Origin: Aliivibrio sp. EL58
GTDB lineage: Bacteria; Pseudomonadota; Gammaproteobacteria; Enterobacterales; Vibrionaceae
Assembly (NCBI RefSeq): GCF_900312675.1
Contig: NZ_OMPC01000009.1
Location: forward strand, 930,001 to 994,000
Reading direction: 5' to 3'
DNA length: 64,000 nt
In this document: piece after piece, positions 1 to 10,024 of the stretch
Position numbering within the stretch: the stretch's first letter is position 1
Layout: each line of letters begins with the position of its first letter
Position numbers and translations under genes: made by a program
Notes under the pieces: model-generated
Database searches by the model: none
The model's input: the letters and a program-made list of their open reading frames with translations, nothing else
What the model was told of the DNA's origin: nothing

Positions 1-341
1 GTAACTCTTAATCGATCAGCTTCACATGGCTTAATTAAAAAGTCTTGAGCACCTAATTGCATAGCTTCAACAGCAGCATCTATTGAACCATGAGCGGTCA
101 TTAAGATGACAGGAATATCTATACTCATCTTTCGAATTTCTGTTAATACTTCAAAACCAGTCATATCAGGCAAACGTAAATCAAGTAAAACGAGATTTGG
201 CCTTCGTTGCTTAATTTTCTCGATAGCATCAACACCTTTAGCAACTACATCAATATCAAAACCCAATGGATTTAAGTATGAACGATATAAAGCAGCGACA
301 GAGGCGGTATCTTCGACCATTAATAAATATTTCTTTTGCAT
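1..341 (-). CDS. luxO: LuxO quorum-sensing response regulator, 5' part only
   Basis: Only the N-terminal receiver domain is present; the gene runs off the left edge, so the sigma-54 AAA+ and HTH domains are not seen. The reading is [20 protein letters not shown]..., with acidic D11, phospho-acceptor D54 in [11 protein letters not shown], the switch-region MTAHGS and IKPCEADRL, all typical of vibrio LuxO. In the family, phospho-LuxO with sigma-54 activates Qrr sRNA genes at low cell density. The divergent neighbour is Qrr1, then uvrB, which is the classic vibrio arrangement. The start at 341 is provisional: in-frame ATGs also lie at 371 and 377, and none has a strong ribosome site. Confidence 0.93.
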   Translation of the reverse strand, partial: MQKKYLLMVEDTASVAALYRSYLNPLGFDIDVVAKGVDAIEKIKQRRPNLVLLDLRLPDMTGFEVLTEIRKMSIDIPVILMTAHGSIDAAVEAMQLGAQDFLIKPCEADRLRV

Positions 342-384
342 GAATGACCACGTGTAATAAAAACAAGACATTTTCATTATGCAA

Positions 385-418
385 TTGCAAAACGCAAAAC
401 GCAATTCGCAAAATGCAA
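385..418 (+). promoter_or_regulatory. LuxO-type upstream activating sites of Qrr1
   Basis: Three copies of GCAAAANGCAA lie at 387-397, 394-404 and 408-418. The flanks extend the outer two to TTGCAAAACGCAA and TCGCAAAATGCAA. They sit about 63-95 bp upstream of the sigma-54 promoter, as expected for an enhancer bound by a bEBP. They resemble the known vibrio LuxO site (TTGC...TGCAA type). Assignment to LuxO is inferred from motif and position. Confidence 0.65.
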
Positions 419-479
419 AATTTTAGCTATTTTGTCTATTTTTTAGACTTCAAATGGCTATTTTCTTAAAAGCAAAAGT

Positions 480-495
480 TGGCACGCTACCTGCT
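480..495 (+). promoter_or_regulatory. Sigma-54 promoter of Qrr1
   Basis: TGGCACGCTACCTGCT contains the -24 GG (481-482) and -12 GC (493-494) with the required 10-bp separation, and predicts a transcript start near 505. It matches the consensus TGGCAC-N5-TTGCW closely. Confidence 0.88.
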
Positions 496-504
496 ATATG
501 TATA

Positions 505-612
505 GTGACCCTTTAAGCCAAAGGGTCACCTAGCCAACTGACGTTGTTAGTGAAATTTACTTTCACATGAACAATAAAGCCAACCGGGATATTGCGGTTG
601 GCTTCTTTTTTT
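505..612 (+). ncRNA. qrr1: Qrr1 quorum regulatory small RNA
   Basis: About 108 nt. It starts with a GTGACCC/GGGTCAC hairpin, continues into the conserved central pairing region (CTAGCCAACTGACGTTGTTAG), and ends in the terminator stem AAGCCAACC/GGTTGGCTT followed by a T-run at 606-612. It lies between luxO and uvrB behind a sigma-54 promoter, the standard qrr1 location. Qrr RNAs act with Hfq on the LuxR/LitR-type master regulator mRNA and other quorum targets; this is family knowledge, not visible here. Confidence 0.95.
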
Positions 613-641
613 CCTAAAATCCTTAATTTACAAAACTATCA

Positions 642-2672
642 TTAACTATTAGTTATGAATTGTCCTCTTAAGGCCTCAATTTCATCTCTCACCTGCGCAG
701 CCAATTCAAACTCTAAATCTTTTGCATGCTGATACATTTTTGTTTCTAATTTTTTAACTTCTTTATCTAATTGCTGTGGTGTCATAGAACGATAATTAGC
801 TCCTTCTTCTGCAACCTCAGACAGTTTAATTTTAGGTGCTACTACTTTACGTTTGTTCTTGGTCATATCACCAAGCTCAAGAATATCGGCTACATCTTTT
901 TTCAATGCTGTAGGCACAATCCCTAACGCTTTATTGTGTAAGATCTGTTTTTCACGTCTTCTTTCTGTTTCGCCAATCGCTTTTTCCATTGACCCTGTAA
1001 TTCTATTTGCATATAAAATCGCTTTGCCTTCTAAGTTACGGGCTGCGCGACCTATTGTTTGAATTAACGATCGCTCTGAACGTAAAAAGCCCTCTTTATC
1101 TGCGTCTAAAATCGCCACAAGAGACACTTCAGGCATATCTAAACCTTCACGGAGTAAGTTAATACCGACTAACACATCAAACTTACCTAGGCGTAAATCA
1201 CGAATAATCTCAACACGTTCAACCGTATCAATGTCGGAATGTAAATAACGTACCTTAACACCATGCTCATCGAGATATTCAGTCAGATCTTCCGCCATTC
1301 GCTTAGTCAGTGTGGTAACTAAAACACGCTCACCTACTTTTGAGCGAATTCGGATCTCTGATAACAAGTCATCTACTTGTGTATCCACTGGGCGAACTTC
1401 AATAATTGGATCCAGTAATCCTGTCGGTCGAACAACTTGCTCTGCAATATCACCATCTGACTTTTCAATCTCATAATTACCAGGCGTTGCTGATACGTAA
1501 ATGGTTTGTGGGGCAAGCGCTTCAAATTCATCAAAACGCATTGGGCGATTGTCTAAAGCTGAAGGTAATCGAAAGCCATACTCAACCAGATTCTCTTTAC
1601 GTGAGCGATCGCCTTTATACATAGCTCCAATTTGAGAAACGGTAATATGCGACTCATCGATAATTAATAGGCCATCATCTGGAAGATAATCAAATAAGGT
1701 CGGTGGCGCTTCGCCTTGGGGGCGACCACTTAAATAACGAGAGTAGTTTTCAATACCTGAACAAAAGCCCAGTTCATTCATCATTTCAATATCAAATTGC
1801 GTTCGTTGAGTAATTCGTTGCTCTTCAACTAATTTATTATTGGCTAATAATTCTTTCTGGCGTGCAGCAAGATCAATCTTTATTTGATCAATCGCTTCTA
1901 GCACCTTCTCTCTTGGTGTTACGTAATGCGTTTTAGGATAAATAGTACAGCGAGGCATATCTTTAGTAATAATAGAGCCCGTTAATGGGTCAAATTTACT
2001 AATGCGCTCGACTTCATCATCAAACAGTTCAATTCGAATCGCTTCATACTCGGACTCAGCAGGAAAAACGTCTAATACCTCTCCACGAACTCGAAAAGTC
2101 CCACGCTCAAATGCCATGTCATTACGTTTATATTGTAATTCAGCTAAACGACGTAAAAGATCTCTTTGGTTAACAACATCTCCACGTCGTAAATGCAGCA
2201 TCATACTCAAATAGGCTTTAGGATCGCCTAGGCCATAAATAGCAGATACTGACGCAATAATAATGGCATCTTTACGCTCTAATAAGGCCTTAGTTGCTGA
2301 TAAACGCATTTGTTCGATATGTTCATTTACTGAGGAATCTTTTTCAATAAAGGTATCAGTGGTCGGTACATAAGCTTCTGGCTGATAATAATCAAAGTAC
2401 GATACAAAATATTCAACGGCATTATTTGGGAAAAAAGCCTTCATTTCGCCGTATAACTGAGCTGCTAATGTCTTGTTATGAGCCATGATAACCGTCGGAC
2501 GACCAGATTTAGCAATCACATTCGCTAATGTAAACGTTTTTCCTGATCCAGTTACCCCTAATAACGTTTGATGCGCTAAGCCATTATCCAAACCTTCACT
2601 CAACGTCTTAATTGCCTCAGGCTGATCGCCCGCGGGCTGATAACTCGATATTAATTCATACGCATTGGCCAT
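642..2672 (-). CDS. uvrB: UvrB, excinuclease ABC subunit B
   Basis: Nucleotide excision repair helicase-like subunit that loads onto damage with UvrA and recruits UvrC. Visible in order: Walker [11 protein letters not shown], the beta-hairpin region [17 protein letters not shown]-like [17 protein letters not shown], helicase motif QTIGRAARN, and a C-terminal UVR coiled motif ([16 protein letters not shown]). I chose ATG 2672 (676 aa, the usual size) because GGAG lies 10 bases upstream of it and the protein then begins [17 protein letters not shown]; an extension to 2696 only adds eight residues. I found no convincing LexA box upstream. Its 3' end faces the Qrr1 terminator. Confidence 0.97.
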   Translation of the reverse strand: MANAYELISSYQPAGDQPEAIKTLSEGLDNGLAHQTLLGVTGSGKTFTLANVIAKSGRPTVIMAHNKTLAAQLYGEMKAFFPNNAVEYFVSYFDYYQPEAYVPTTDTFIEKDSSVNEHIEQMRLSATKALLERKDAIIIASVSAIYGLGDPKAYLSMMLHLRRGDVVNQRDLLRRLAELQYKRNDMAFERGTFRVRGEVLDVFPAESEYEAIRIELFDDEVERISKFDPLTGSIITKDMPRCTIYPKTHYVTPREKVLEAIDQIKIDLAARQKELLANNKLVEEQRITQRTQFDIEMMNELGFCSGIENYSRYLSGRPQGEAPPTLFDYLPDDGLLIIDESHITVSQIGAMYKGDRSRKENLVEYGFRLPSALDNRPMRFDEFEALAPQTIYVSATPGNYEIEKSDGDIAEQVVRPTGLLDPIIEVRPVDTQVDDLLSEIRIRSKVGERVLVTTLTKRMAEDLTEYLDEHGVKVRYLHSDIDTVERVEIIRDLRLGKFDVLVGINLLREGLDMPEVSLVAILDADKEGFLRSERSLIQTIGRAARNLEGKAILYANRITGSMEKAIGETERRREKQILHNKALGIVPTALKKDVADILELGDMTKNKRKVVAPKIKLSEVAEEGANYRSMTPQQLDKEVKKLETKMYQHAKDLEFELAAQVRDEIEALRGQFITNS

Positions 2673-3100
2673 TTTAAGCACTCCACATGGGCTCATTCGT
2701 TTAAATGAATATACCCTATCAAATCACAATCTGCATTTATAGAAACAGTTATTGATAGTTTTCCCCACAAACGGTTAAATATCAGCCAAGATTGCTTTTC
2801 TTTCTTATTTATGAACGAATAATATACAGATCGAACGTTCAAACAGCACTAAATCTATAACGCATTGATTTACTGTCTACTAAACACTCAAACGAAGCCT
2901 TCTCTGATACTAAAAGCATTGCTACTATTGGCCTTAAGAGAGTTAATCTAGTTTCATTAACATACTTATCCACAGTTTTAGTGGATAACTACCCACAAGC
3001 ATTGCTACATATACTCTCAGGGTGATGTCAACGAATTTTTCTCTAATTTTGTTCTATTTAGATGCAAAATTAGTGCTCGTATTTTATGCTAGTCTGACTA
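2673..3100. other. Intergenic region between uvrB and the tRNA-Asn promoter
   Basis: About 430 bp of AT-rich DNA with no convincing ORF on either strand. It must hold the uvrB promoter. The only clear structure is the inverted pair of TTATCCAC elements at 2966-2988, listed separately. Confidence 0.6.
2966..2988. repeat. Perfect inverted repeat resembling paired DnaA boxes
   Basis: TTATCCAC, a 7-base spacer, then GTGGATAA. The left arm extends to TTATCCACA, an exact DnaA box; the right arm reads AGTGGATAA, one base from the reverse consensus. It could be a DnaA-binding element or simply a hairpin or operator. Confidence 0.5.
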
Positions 3101-3129
3101 TTGACAGCTCAATTTAGAGTCGGTATCAT
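3101..3129 (+). promoter_or_regulatory. Sigma-70 promoter of tRNA-Asn
   Basis: TTGACA (3101-3106), a 17-bp spacer, then TATCAT (3124-3129), followed by the GC-rich discriminator CGCACCC typical of stringently controlled stable-RNA promoters. The tRNA begins 18 bp further on. Confidence 0.85.
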
Positions 3130-3147
3130 CGCACCCGTTCAAATGAT

Positions 3148-3223
3148 TCCCTTTTAGTTCAGTTGGTAGAACGCCGGACTGTTAATCCGTATGTCGCTGG
3201 TTCAAGTCCAGCAAAGGGAGCCA
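3148..3223 (+). tRNA. tRNA-Asn (anticodon GTT)
   Basis: A 76-nt cloverleaf. Acceptor arms TCCCTTT and AAAGGGA pair, the D-loop contains AGTTGGTAGA, the anticodon loop reads CTGTTAA with GTT, the T arm is GCTGGTTCAAGTCCAGC, and CCA is encoded at 3221-3223. Confidence 0.97.
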
Positions 3224-3232
3224 AATTCTAGA

Positions 3233-3260
3233 GCCTTGTCTTAATGACGAGGCTTTTTTT
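3233..3260 (+). terminator. Intrinsic terminator of tRNA-Asn
   Basis: GCCTTGTC / GACGAGGC stem with a 5-base loop and a run of eight T residues. Confidence 0.88.
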
Positions 3261-3367
3261 TGCCTATTATTTGCTTAAAATTTAAAAACCTATTCTTTCT
3301 AAGGTTGTTATCACGCGCTTAAAGTCCGATAATAACCAGATCATCTATTATCATAAAAATCATTGGC

Positions 3368-3949
3368 ATGACTGAGTATCTATTACTACTTGTTGGTACT
3401 GTTTTAGTAAACAACTTTGTATTGGTTAAGTTTTTAGGTCTTTGTCCATTTATGGGCGTATCTAAAAAACTAGAAAGTGCAATTGGAATGGGCCTTGCGA
3501 CAACTTTTGTCCTAACGCTTGCTTCAGTATGCTCATACCTTATTGAAACCTACATTTTAGCGCCTCTTGGCATTGAGTATTTACGCACCATGAGTTTCAT
3601 CCTTGTGATCGCGGTTGTGGTTCAATTCACTGAAATGGTAGTGCACAAAACAAGCCCAACGTTGTACCGTGTTCTTGGTATTTTCTTACCCCTAATTACG
3701 ACTAACTGTGCCGTTCTTGGTGTTGCATTGCTTAACGTCACGGAAAATCATAATTTCATCGAGTCTATTATTTATGGCTTCGGTGCTGCTGTTGGTTTTT
3801 CATTGGTTCTCATTCTTTTTTCTGCCATGCGCGAACGAATTGCAGCAGCCGATGTTCCTTTGCCTTTTAAAGGTGCTTCTATTGCAATGATCACCGCAGG
3901 TTTAATGTCTTTAGCCTTCATGGGCTTTACTGGTTTAGTGAAATTATAA
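3368..3949 (+). CDS. rsxA: RsxA, ion-translocating electron transport complex subunit A
   Basis: A 193-aa inner-membrane protein with about six hydrophobic helices, of the RnfA/NqrE family. Signature stretches include [18 protein letters not shown] near the N-terminus and [16 protein letters not shown] in the middle. It belongs to the Rsx/Rnf complex, which in enterobacteria keeps SoxR reduced and in other bacteria couples NADH:ferredoxin electron transfer to ion movement. It is the first gene of a tight rsxABCDGE operon, two bases before rsxB. The ribosome site is weak (TTGG before ATG), and a 10-bp hairpin precedes it at 3303-3337. Confidence 0.96.
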   Translation: MTEYLLLLVGTVLVNNFVLVKFLGLCPFMGVSKKLESAIGMGLATTFVLTLASVCSYLIETYILAPLGIEYLRTMSFILVIAVVVQFTEMVVHKTSPTLYRVLGIFLPLITTNCAVLGVALLNVTENHNFIESIIYGFGAAVGFSLVLILFSAMRERIAAADVPLPFKGASIAMITAGLMSLAFMGFTGLVKL

Positions 3950-3951
3950 AC

Positions 3952-4533
3952 ATGAGTTCAATTCTTATTGCTGTTATTGCCATTGCCGTTCTTGCCTTAG
4001 TATTTGGTTTAATACTGGGGTTCGCGTCAATTAAGTTTAAAGTTGAATCCGATCCTATTGTTGAGCAAATCGATGCGATTCTTCCGCAAACTCAATGTGG
4101 TCAATGTGGCTATCCTGGCTGTAAGCCTTATGCCGAAGCCATTGCTAATGGGGATGTGATAAATAAATGCCCACCAGGCGGCCAAGCCACCATTGAAAAA
4201 TTAGCGGATCTTATGGGCGTTGATGTTCCAAGCGCAGATGATGATGTAGTCAACGTAAAAACAATTGCCTTTATTCACGAAGATATGTGTATTGGTTGTA
4301 CTAAATGCATTCAGGCGTGTCCTGTTGATGCTATCGTCGGTGGTACAAAAGCGTTACATACTGTTATTGAAGCGGAATGTACCGGCTGTGATTTATGCGT
4401 TGCACCCTGCCCTACCGATTGTATTGAAATGATACCGGTCAGCACGACCCCTGATAACTGGAAATGGGACTTACAAAGTATCCCTGTTGTTAACCTTCCG
4501 GCAGATAAGCCTTCTCAAGCATCGGAGCAGTAA
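3952..4533 (+). CDS. rsxB: RsxB, iron-sulfur electron transport subunit
   Basis: 193 aa. One N-terminal membrane helix (residues about 4-27), then a 4Fe-4S domain with CGQCGYPGC, then two ferredoxin-type clusters, [12 protein letters not shown] and [12 protein letters not shown]. This arrangement is diagnostic of RnfB/RsxB, which passes electrons among the Rnf subunits. It is translated from the operon two bases after rsxA and three bases before rsxC, so co-expression is certain. No key cysteine is missing. Confidence 0.97.
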   Translation: MSSILIAVIAIAVLALVFGLILGFASIKFKVESDPIVEQIDAILPQTQCGQCGYPGCKPYAEAIANGDVINKCPPGGQATIEKLADLMGVDVPSADDDVVNVKTIAFIHEDMCIGCTKCIQACPVDAIVGGTKALHTVIEAECTGCDLCVAPCPTDCIEMIPVSTTPDNWKWDLQSIPVVNLPADKPSQASEQ

Positions 4534-4536
4534 CCC

Positions 4537-6945
4537 ATGTTGTCCATTATCGAGCAAATTAAACAAGGTCAACTTTGGGATTTTCATGGTGGTATCCATC
4601 CTGCAGAAAATAAAGTTATCTCTACACGTAATGCCATTCAGCACGCTGGTATTCCTTCTGAGTTGATCCTGCCATTAAAACAGCATATTGGTGGTAAAGG
4701 CGATATCCTTGTCACAGTAGGCCAAACCGTATTAAAAGGTCAGCCACTTACACAAGGTAATATTGCCATGTGTGTGCCTATTCATGCACCAACCTCTGGC
4801 AAAATTGTCGCGATAGAACCACGAACTGTCGCTCATCCATCAGGCCTAACCGATCTCTGTATTGTTATTGAAACCGATGGCAATGATCAGTGGATTGATC
4901 ATCGTGAACCAATCGGTGACTTCTTAAATGAAGATCCTATCGATCTTATTGAGCGTATTCGTCAATCGGGTATTTCAGGTATGGGGGGCGCTGGTTTCCC
5001 TACTAGCCGTAAATTACAAAGTGGTGTAGGCAAAGCTGATATTTTAATTATCAATGCGGCTGAATGTGAACCTTACATCACCGCAGATGATCGTTTAATG
5101 CAAGATTATGCGAGTGAAATCGTTACTGGCATTAAGATCTTACAGCATATTTTAACGCCTAAACTGGCCATTATTGCTATCGAAGACAATAAGCCAGAAG
5201 CGGTAAAAGCATTAAACTCTGTGGTTTCAGAGCACGATAATATTCTGATCCGCGTTATTCCTACAAAATACCCATCAGGTAGCTCTCGTCAATTGGTTAA
5301 GATTTTAACCGGTAAAGAGGTTCCAGCTAACGGACGCTCAACCGACATTGGCGTTATTATGCAAAATATCGGAACTGTCTTTGCGGTTAAACGCGCTATC
5401 TGTAATGCAGAGCCTCTAATTGAACGTGTTGTTACTCTTACAGGTAACAGCATTGATGTACCTGGTAACTATTGGGTTCGCTTAGGAAGCAGTGTGCAAT
5501 TCCTAATGGATCTTGTCGGTTATAAAGCGGATAAAAAACACCCTCGTATTATTATGGGGGGATCATTAATGGGCTTTACTCTTCCTCATCAGCAAATCCC
5601 AATCACTAAAATCACTAACTGTATTATTACGCCAGATAGAAAAGAGCTTCCTCTTTATAACCATGAAATGGCGTGTATTCGATGCAGTAGTTGTGCTGAT
5701 GCTTGCCCCGCATCACTGCTACCACAACAACTTTACTGGTACTCCAAATCAGAAGAGTTTGATAAATGTGAGGAATATAATTTATCTGATTGTATCGAAT
5801 GTGGTGCTTGCGCTTATGTATGTCCAAGTGAAATCCCATTAGTTCAGTATTATCGCCAAGCGAAATCAGAGATATACGCTCGTAAACAAGATTCATTGGC
5901 AGCTGATCGTGCAAAAGTACGATTTGAAGAAAAAAATGCTCGAATGGAGCGAGATAAATTAGAGCGTGAAAACAAATTCAAACTTGCCGCAGAGAATCGT
6001 CGTAAAGAGATGAAAGCAGAAAAGCCTAATGGTTCAGGTAATGATGCTATCGCGGCCGCTATTGCAAGAGTAAAAGCTCAAAAAGCAGCAGAAGAATCAG
6101 GCACTGCAGCTCCAAGACCGGCTGTTGCAGCTGCCATTGCTCGTGCTAAAGCTAAACAAGCAGAAGCAACTAAATCAAACTCAGATGAACCAGATAACAC
6201 TGAGATGATGAAGTTGCGTGAGGAACGTAAACAGCAAGCAAGAGAAAAAAAGGCCAAGCTAGCTGCTGAAACAGGCGATTCAGAAGTAACACCTGCAAGT
6301 ACTACAGATAAGAAAGACGCCGTTGCTGCAGCGATTGCTCGTGCTAAAGCGCGCAAAGCGGCTCAAGCAGAAGAAGACGAAACAACGTCTGAACCTGTCG
6401 AGACCAAAGCAGCAGAAACCAATGACAACGCGGAATCGGTTGATCCGAAAAAAGCTGCCGTCGCTGCTGCCATTGCTCGTGCTAAAGCGCGCAAAGCGGC
6501 TCAAGCAGAAAAAGACGAAACAACGTCTGAATCTGTCGAGACCAAAATAGCAGAAACGGATGACAACGCAGAACCCGTTGATCCGAAAAAAGCCGCCGTC
6601 GCTGCTGCCATTGCTCGTGCTAAAGCGCGCAAAGCGGCTCAAGCAGAAAAAGACGAAACAACGTCTGAATCTGTCGAGACCAAAATAGCAGAAACGGATG
6701 ACAACGCAGAACCCGTTGATCCGAAAAAAGCCGCCGTCGCTGCTGCCATTGCTCGTGCCAAAGCGCGCAAAGCGGCTCAAGCAGAAAAAGACGAAACAAC
6801 GTCTGAACCTGTCGAGACCAAAGCAGAAGAAATCAATGACAACGCAGAAACGGTTGACCCGAAAAAAGCCGCTGTCGCTGCTGCCATTGCTCGTGCTAAA
6901 GCGCGTAAAGCTGCTCAACAAATTAAAAACAATAAGGAAGAGTAA
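4537..6945 (+). CDS. rsxC: RsxC, NADH-binding electron transport subunit with long repetitive tail
   Basis: 802 aa, longer than the E. coli protein (740 aa). The N-terminal half has the barrel-sandwich region, the glycine-rich flavin/NADH motif [13 protein letters not shown], and two clusters [12 protein letters not shown] and [12 protein letters not shown]. After about residue 450 the protein becomes charged and helical. From 6307 to the end it is built of five copies of a roughly 46-residue unit with core [13 protein letters not shown], separated by acidic linkers. Three units are spaced exactly 138 bp apart. The tail is a known variable feature of RsxC; copy number may differ among strains. 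Confidence 0.96.
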   Translation: MLSIIEQIKQGQLWDFHGGIHPAENKVISTRNAIQHAGIPSELILPLKQHIGGKGDILVTVGQTVLKGQPLTQGNIAMCVPIHAPTSGKIVAIEPRTVAHPSGLTDLCIVIETDGNDQWIDHREPIGDFLNEDPIDLIERIRQSGISGMGGAGFPTSRKLQSGVGKADILIINAAECEPYITADDRLMQDYASEIVTGIKILQHILTPKLAIIAIEDNKPEAVKALNSVVSEHDNILIRVIPTKYPSGSSRQLVKILTGKEVPANGRSTDIGVIMQNIGTVFAVKRAICNAEPLIERVVTLTGNSIDVPGNYWVRLGSSVQFLMDLVGYKADKKHPRIIMGGSLMGFTLPHQQIPITKITNCIITPDRKELPLYNHEMACIRCSSCADACPASLLPQQLYWYSKSEEFDKCEEYNLSDCIECGACAYVCPSEIPLVQYYRQAKSEIYARKQDSLAADRAKVRFEEKNARMERDKLERENKFKLAAENRRKEMKAEKPNGSGNDAIAAAIARVKAQKAAEESGTAAPRPAVAAAIARAKAKQAEATKSNSDEPDNTEMMKLREERKQQAREKKAKLAAETGDSEVTPASTTDKKDAVAAAIARAKARKAAQAEEDETTSEPVETKAAETNDNAESVDPKKAAVAAAIARAKARKAAQAEKDETTSESVETKIAETDDNAEPVDPKKAAVAAAIARAKARKAAQAEKDETTSESVETKIAETDDNAEPVDPKKAAVAAAIARAKARKAAQAEKDETTSEPVETKAEEINDNAETVDPKKAAVAAAIARAKARKAAQQIKNNKEE
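6307..6942 (+). repeat. In-frame 138-bp tandem repeats inside rsxC
   Basis: Units starting GTTGATCCGAAAAAAGC (or a close variant) occur at 6439, 6577, 6715 and 6853, exactly 138 bp apart, preceded by a diverged 135-bp unit from 6307. The units at 6439 and 6577 are nearly identical in DNA, which points to recent duplication or gene conversion. Confidence 0.93.
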
Positions 6946-6947
6946 CA

Positions 6948-8003
6948 GTGGCCTTTTTTATCACTAGCTCACCACATGCTCACAGTAAAAAGAGCACTAA
7001 AACACTAATGAAAATGGTGGCATTAGCAACTATCCCAGGATTACTCGCTCAAACCTACTTTTTTGGTTGGGGTACATTCTTACAAGTCTTGATTGCCATT
7101 ATCACTGCTGTTTTGGCAGAAGCTCTGGTTTTAAAATGTCGAAAACGCCCATTAGCGCCTTATTTAAGTGACAATAGTGCCTTATTAACAGGCCTGCTAT
7201 TAGCTCTTGCTATTCCACCACTTGCCCCTTGGTGGATAACCGTTATTGGTGTCGTTTTTGCGATTGTTATTGCTAAGCATTTATATGGCGGATTAGGTCA
7301 AAACCTATTTAATCCGGCAATGGCAGCTTATGTTGTTCTGCTTATCTCCTTCCCTGTTCAAATGACCACTTGGTTGCCAGTGAAAGAGCTACTGACAGAA
7401 ACCATTAGCTTCTCAGATTCAATATGGTTGATCCTCAATGGATTAAGTCAAGAAGGTTTCTCTGTCCATCAGCTAACGATGAATGTCGATGGCATGACAA
7501 TGGCCACCCCATTAGACACAATAAAAACGGGACTAAAGTCAGGACTAACCACAACAGAAGTACTGTCTTCTCCTATCTTTAACGGCTTTGCAGGCCTAGG
7601 CTGGCTTTGGGTTAATATTGGTTTCTTACTTGGTGGGCTATTCCTTCTACAACAACGTATTATTCATTGGCATATTCCGGTGAGTTTTTTAGTCAGCCTA
7701 TTTGCGATTAGTAGCTTATTTGCTCTATTTTCACCCGATACAGCAACATCACCGCTGTTTAATTTATTCTCTGGCGCCACCATGCTTGGTGCTTTCTTTA
7801 TTGCGACCGATCCGGTTTCTGCTGCAACAACACCGAAAGGTCGCCTATATTATGGTGCTCTTATTGGTGCCTTAGTATATATCATCCGTACTTGGGGTGG
7901 TTTCCCTGATGGGGTTGCTTTCGCGGTTCTCTTAGCCAACATGTGTGTTCCTTTAATTGATTACTACACAAAGCCAAGAACATACGGTCATACAAAAGGA
8001 TAA
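6948..8003 (+). CDS. rsxD: RsxD, membrane subunit with covalent FMN
   Basis: 351-aa membrane protein of the RnfD/NqrB family, with about nine or ten hydrophobic helices. The motif [15 protein letters not shown] (near residue 275) carries the threonine to which FMN is attached in the family. The start is GTG at 6948, preceded by AAGGAAGAG and two bases after the rsxC stop; no ATG lies close by. It is the fourth gene of the operon. [18 protein letters not shown] is a further conserved region. Confidence 0.95.
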   Translation: MAFFITSSPHAHSKKSTKTLMKMVALATIPGLLAQTYFFGWGTFLQVLIAIITAVLAEALVLKCRKRPLAPYLSDNSALLTGLLLALAIPPLAPWWITVIGVVFAIVIAKHLYGGLGQNLFNPAMAAYVVLLISFPVQMTTWLPVKELLTETISFSDSIWLILNGLSQEGFSVHQLTMNVDGMTMATPLDTIKTGLKSGLTTTEVLSSPIFNGFAGLGWLWVNIGFLLGGLFLLQQRIIHWHIPVSFLVSLFAISSLFALFSPDTATSPLFNLFSGATMLGAFFIATDPVSAATTPKGRLYYGALIGALVYIIRTWGGFPDGVAFAVLLANMCVPLIDYYTKPRTYGHTKG

Positions 8004-8007
8004 GACA

Positions 8008-8640
8008 ATGCTAAAAACCATGAAAAAAAGCAGCCTTGTTCTGGTGCTTTTCGCCATTGCGTCAACGGCTTTAGTAACGATTACTTTCGCACTGACAAAA
8101 GATCAAATTGCTTACCAGCAACAACAACAATTGCTGTCTACACTTAACCAAGTTGTGCCAAAAGCACAGCATGACAATGAACTCTATAAAGCGTGCATCT
8201 TAGTGACAAACCAAGAAGCTTTAGGTTCTGAACAACCAATGCCTATTTATTTAGCTTCATTAGATGGTAAGCACTCAGGCGCAGCTATAGAAGCGATTGC
8301 GCCAGATGGTTACAGCGGTGCAATTAAGATCATTGTTGGTGTCGATTCTGAAGCGATGGTGACAGGTGTTCGAGTATTATCTCATCAAGAAACCCCTGGT
8401 TTAGGTGATAAGATTGATATACGAATTACTCGATGGGTTGATGCATTCTTAGGTAAAACGGTTGATAACCTTGAAGATAAAAACTGGGCTGTTCAAAAAG
8501 ATGGCGGCCAATTTGATCAATTCACAGGGGCAACTATCACACCACGCGCTGTTGTAAAAGCGGTAAAAAGAGCGGTATGGTTCTATAAAACGCATCAAGA
8601 GGAGTTACAAACTCTTCCCCTTAATTGCGAGGCTAACTAA
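8008..8640 (+). CDS. rsxG: RsxG, periplasmic FMN-binding subunit
   Basis: 210 aa. One N-terminal membrane anchor ([20 protein letters not shown]), then a soluble FMN-binding domain ending with [16 protein letters not shown], where the threonine of TGATIT is the FMN attachment site in RnfG/NqrC proteins. The start at ATG 8008 is preceded by AAAAGGA and lies just after the rsxD stop; an upstream in-frame ATG at 7957 would overlap rsxD and is less likely. It ends in a TAATG overlap with rsxE. Confidence 0.95.
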   Translation: MLKTMKKSSLVLVLFAIASTALVTITFALTKDQIAYQQQQQLLSTLNQVVPKAQHDNELYKACILVTNQEALGSEQPMPIYLASLDGKHSGAAIEAIAPDGYSGAIKIIVGVDSEAMVTGVRVLSHQETPGLGDKIDIRITRWVDAFLGKTVDNLEDKNWAVQKDGGQFDQFTGATITPRAVVKAVKRAVWFYKTHQEELQTLPLNCEAN

Positions 8641-9326
8641 TGGCACTTCATAAAGAATTAATTAAAAATGGCTTATGGGATAATAACCCTGCCCTTGTAC
8701 AATTATTAGGGCTCTGTCCTTTACTTGCCGTTTCAGCAACAGTGACCAATGCACTAGGGTTAGGCATAGCTACAACTTTAGTTCTTGTTGGCTCAAACGT
8801 GATCGTTTCATTAGTTCGTCAGTGGATCCCACAAGAAGTCCGTATTCCTGTCTTTGTAATGATCATTGCATCACTCGTAACCTGCGTTCAATTATTAATG
8901 AATGCGTATGCTTATGGTTTATATCTATCACTGGGCATATTTATTCCTCTTATTGTAACCAACTGTATCATCATAGGCCGTGCAGAAGCGTTCGCATCTA
9001 AAAATGACCCTATACCTGCAGCTCTTGACGGATTATGGATGGGACTTGGTATGACAGCGGTGCTTGTCCTATTAGGTGCGATGCGTGAAGTGCTTGGTAA
9101 CGGTACGTTATTTGATGGTGCTGATTTATTATTAGGCGATTGGGCAACGATATTACGTATTGAGCTATTTCATGTCGATAGCCACTTCCTATTAGCCATG
9201 CTTCCACCAGGAGCTTTTCTAGGGGTTGGTTTTCTTATTGCTCTGAAAAATGTCATTGATAAAAAGTTAGCGGATCGCCAACCTAAGCAAGAAAAAGAAA
9301 AAATCGAACGAGCACGAGTATCATAA
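8640..9326 (+). CDS. rsxE: RsxE, ion-translocating electron transport subunit E
   Basis: 228-aa membrane protein of the RnfE/NqrD family, with about six helices and the paired sequences [17 protein letters not shown] and [20 protein letters not shown] that mirror RsxA. Its ATG shares one base with the rsxG stop (TAATG), indicating translational coupling. It is the last rsx gene; nth follows 18 bp later and is probably co-transcribed. Confidence 0.96.
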   Translation: MALHKELIKNGLWDNNPALVQLLGLCPLLAVSATVTNALGLGIATTLVLVGSNVIVSLVRQWIPQEVRIPVFVMIIASLVTCVQLLMNAYAYGLYLSLGIFIPLIVTNCIIIGRAEAFASKNDPIPAALDGLWMGLGMTAVLVLLGAMREVLGNGTLFDGADLLLGDWATILRIELFHVDSHFLLAMLPPGAFLGVGFLIALKNVIDKKLADRQPKQEKEKIERARVS

Positions 9327-9344
9327 TTAAGGACATTAAGCGGA

Positions 9345-9980
9345 ATGAATAATGTAAAACGTCGAGAAATATTAGAACGCTTACGAGCCGATAACCCACA
9401 TCCTCAAACTGAGCTTGAATGGTCTACGCCGTTTGAATTATTGATCGCAGTTTTATTATCAGCGCAGGCAACTGATGTCAGTGTGAATAAAGCCACTCGT
9501 AAACTTTATCCTGTAGCAAACACGCCTCAAACTATTTTAGACTTAGGGGTTGACGGCCTAAAAACGTATATTAAGACCATTGGTTTATTCAATACTAAGG
9601 CAGTAAATGTCATCAAAACCTGCCAGATGTTGATTGATCTTCATGATAGTGAGATCCCAGAAGATCAAGATGCATTAGAAGCGCTACCGGGGGTCGGTCA
9701 TAAAACAGCAAATGTAGTGCTTAACACTGCATTTGGTTGGCCAACCATTGCGGTTGATACTCATATATATCGAGTATCTAATCGAACCAAACTGGCAATG
9801 GGTAAAACCGTTAACGATGTAGAGAAGAAATTACTAAAAGTAGTCCCAAAAGAATTCAAACTAGATGTTCATCACTGGTTGATCTTACATGGACGCTATA
9901 CCTGCATCGCTCGTAAACCTCGTTGTGGCAGTTGCATGATTGAAGATCTCTGTGAATTCAAAGAAAAAACAGACATCTAA
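9345..9980 (+). CDS. nth: Endonuclease III, DNA glycosylase/AP lyase
   Basis: 211 aa, the usual size. Removes oxidised pyrimidines and cuts the abasic site. Helix-hairpin-helix LPGVGHKTANVVL contains the catalytic lysine, and IAVDTHIYRV contains the catalytic aspartate. The C-terminus has the 4Fe-4S pattern C-x6-C-x2-C-x5-C (CIARKPRCGSCMIEDLC). Placement directly after rsxE is also found in enterobacteria. Likely the final gene of the rsx transcript. Confidence 0.97.
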   Translation: MNNVKRREILERLRADNPHPQTELEWSTPFELLIAVLLSAQATDVSVNKATRKLYPVANTPQTILDLGVDGLKTYIKTIGLFNTKAVNVIKTCQMLIDLHDSEIPEDQDALEALPGVGHKTANVVLNTAFGWPTIAVDTHIYRVSNRTKLAMGKTVNDVEKKLLKVVPKEFKLDVHHWLILHGRYTCIARKPRCGSCMIEDLCEFKEKTDI

Positions 9981-10024
9981 AAAAACAGATATTTTAAAAT
10001 AAGACTAAAAACTGGAGCAAAACA

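Noticed and set aside
106-357. 83-residue plus-strand frame opposite luxO
   Set aside because: luxO on the minus strand has all receiver residues; the opposite frame is a shadow.
2833-2840. GAACGTTC palindrome as a LexA site for uvrB
   Set aside because: This is the core of the Gram-positive type LexA box; the gamma-proteobacterial CTGT-N8-ACAG pattern is not found. A nearby CTG-N12-CAG has the wrong spacing.
6280-6921. 213-residue open frame on the minus strand within rsxC, rich in FCRR and SNGSS repeats
   Set aside because: It is a mirror of the 138-bp repeats on the coding strand; composition is implausible and there is no ribosome site. rsxC itself is clearly coding.
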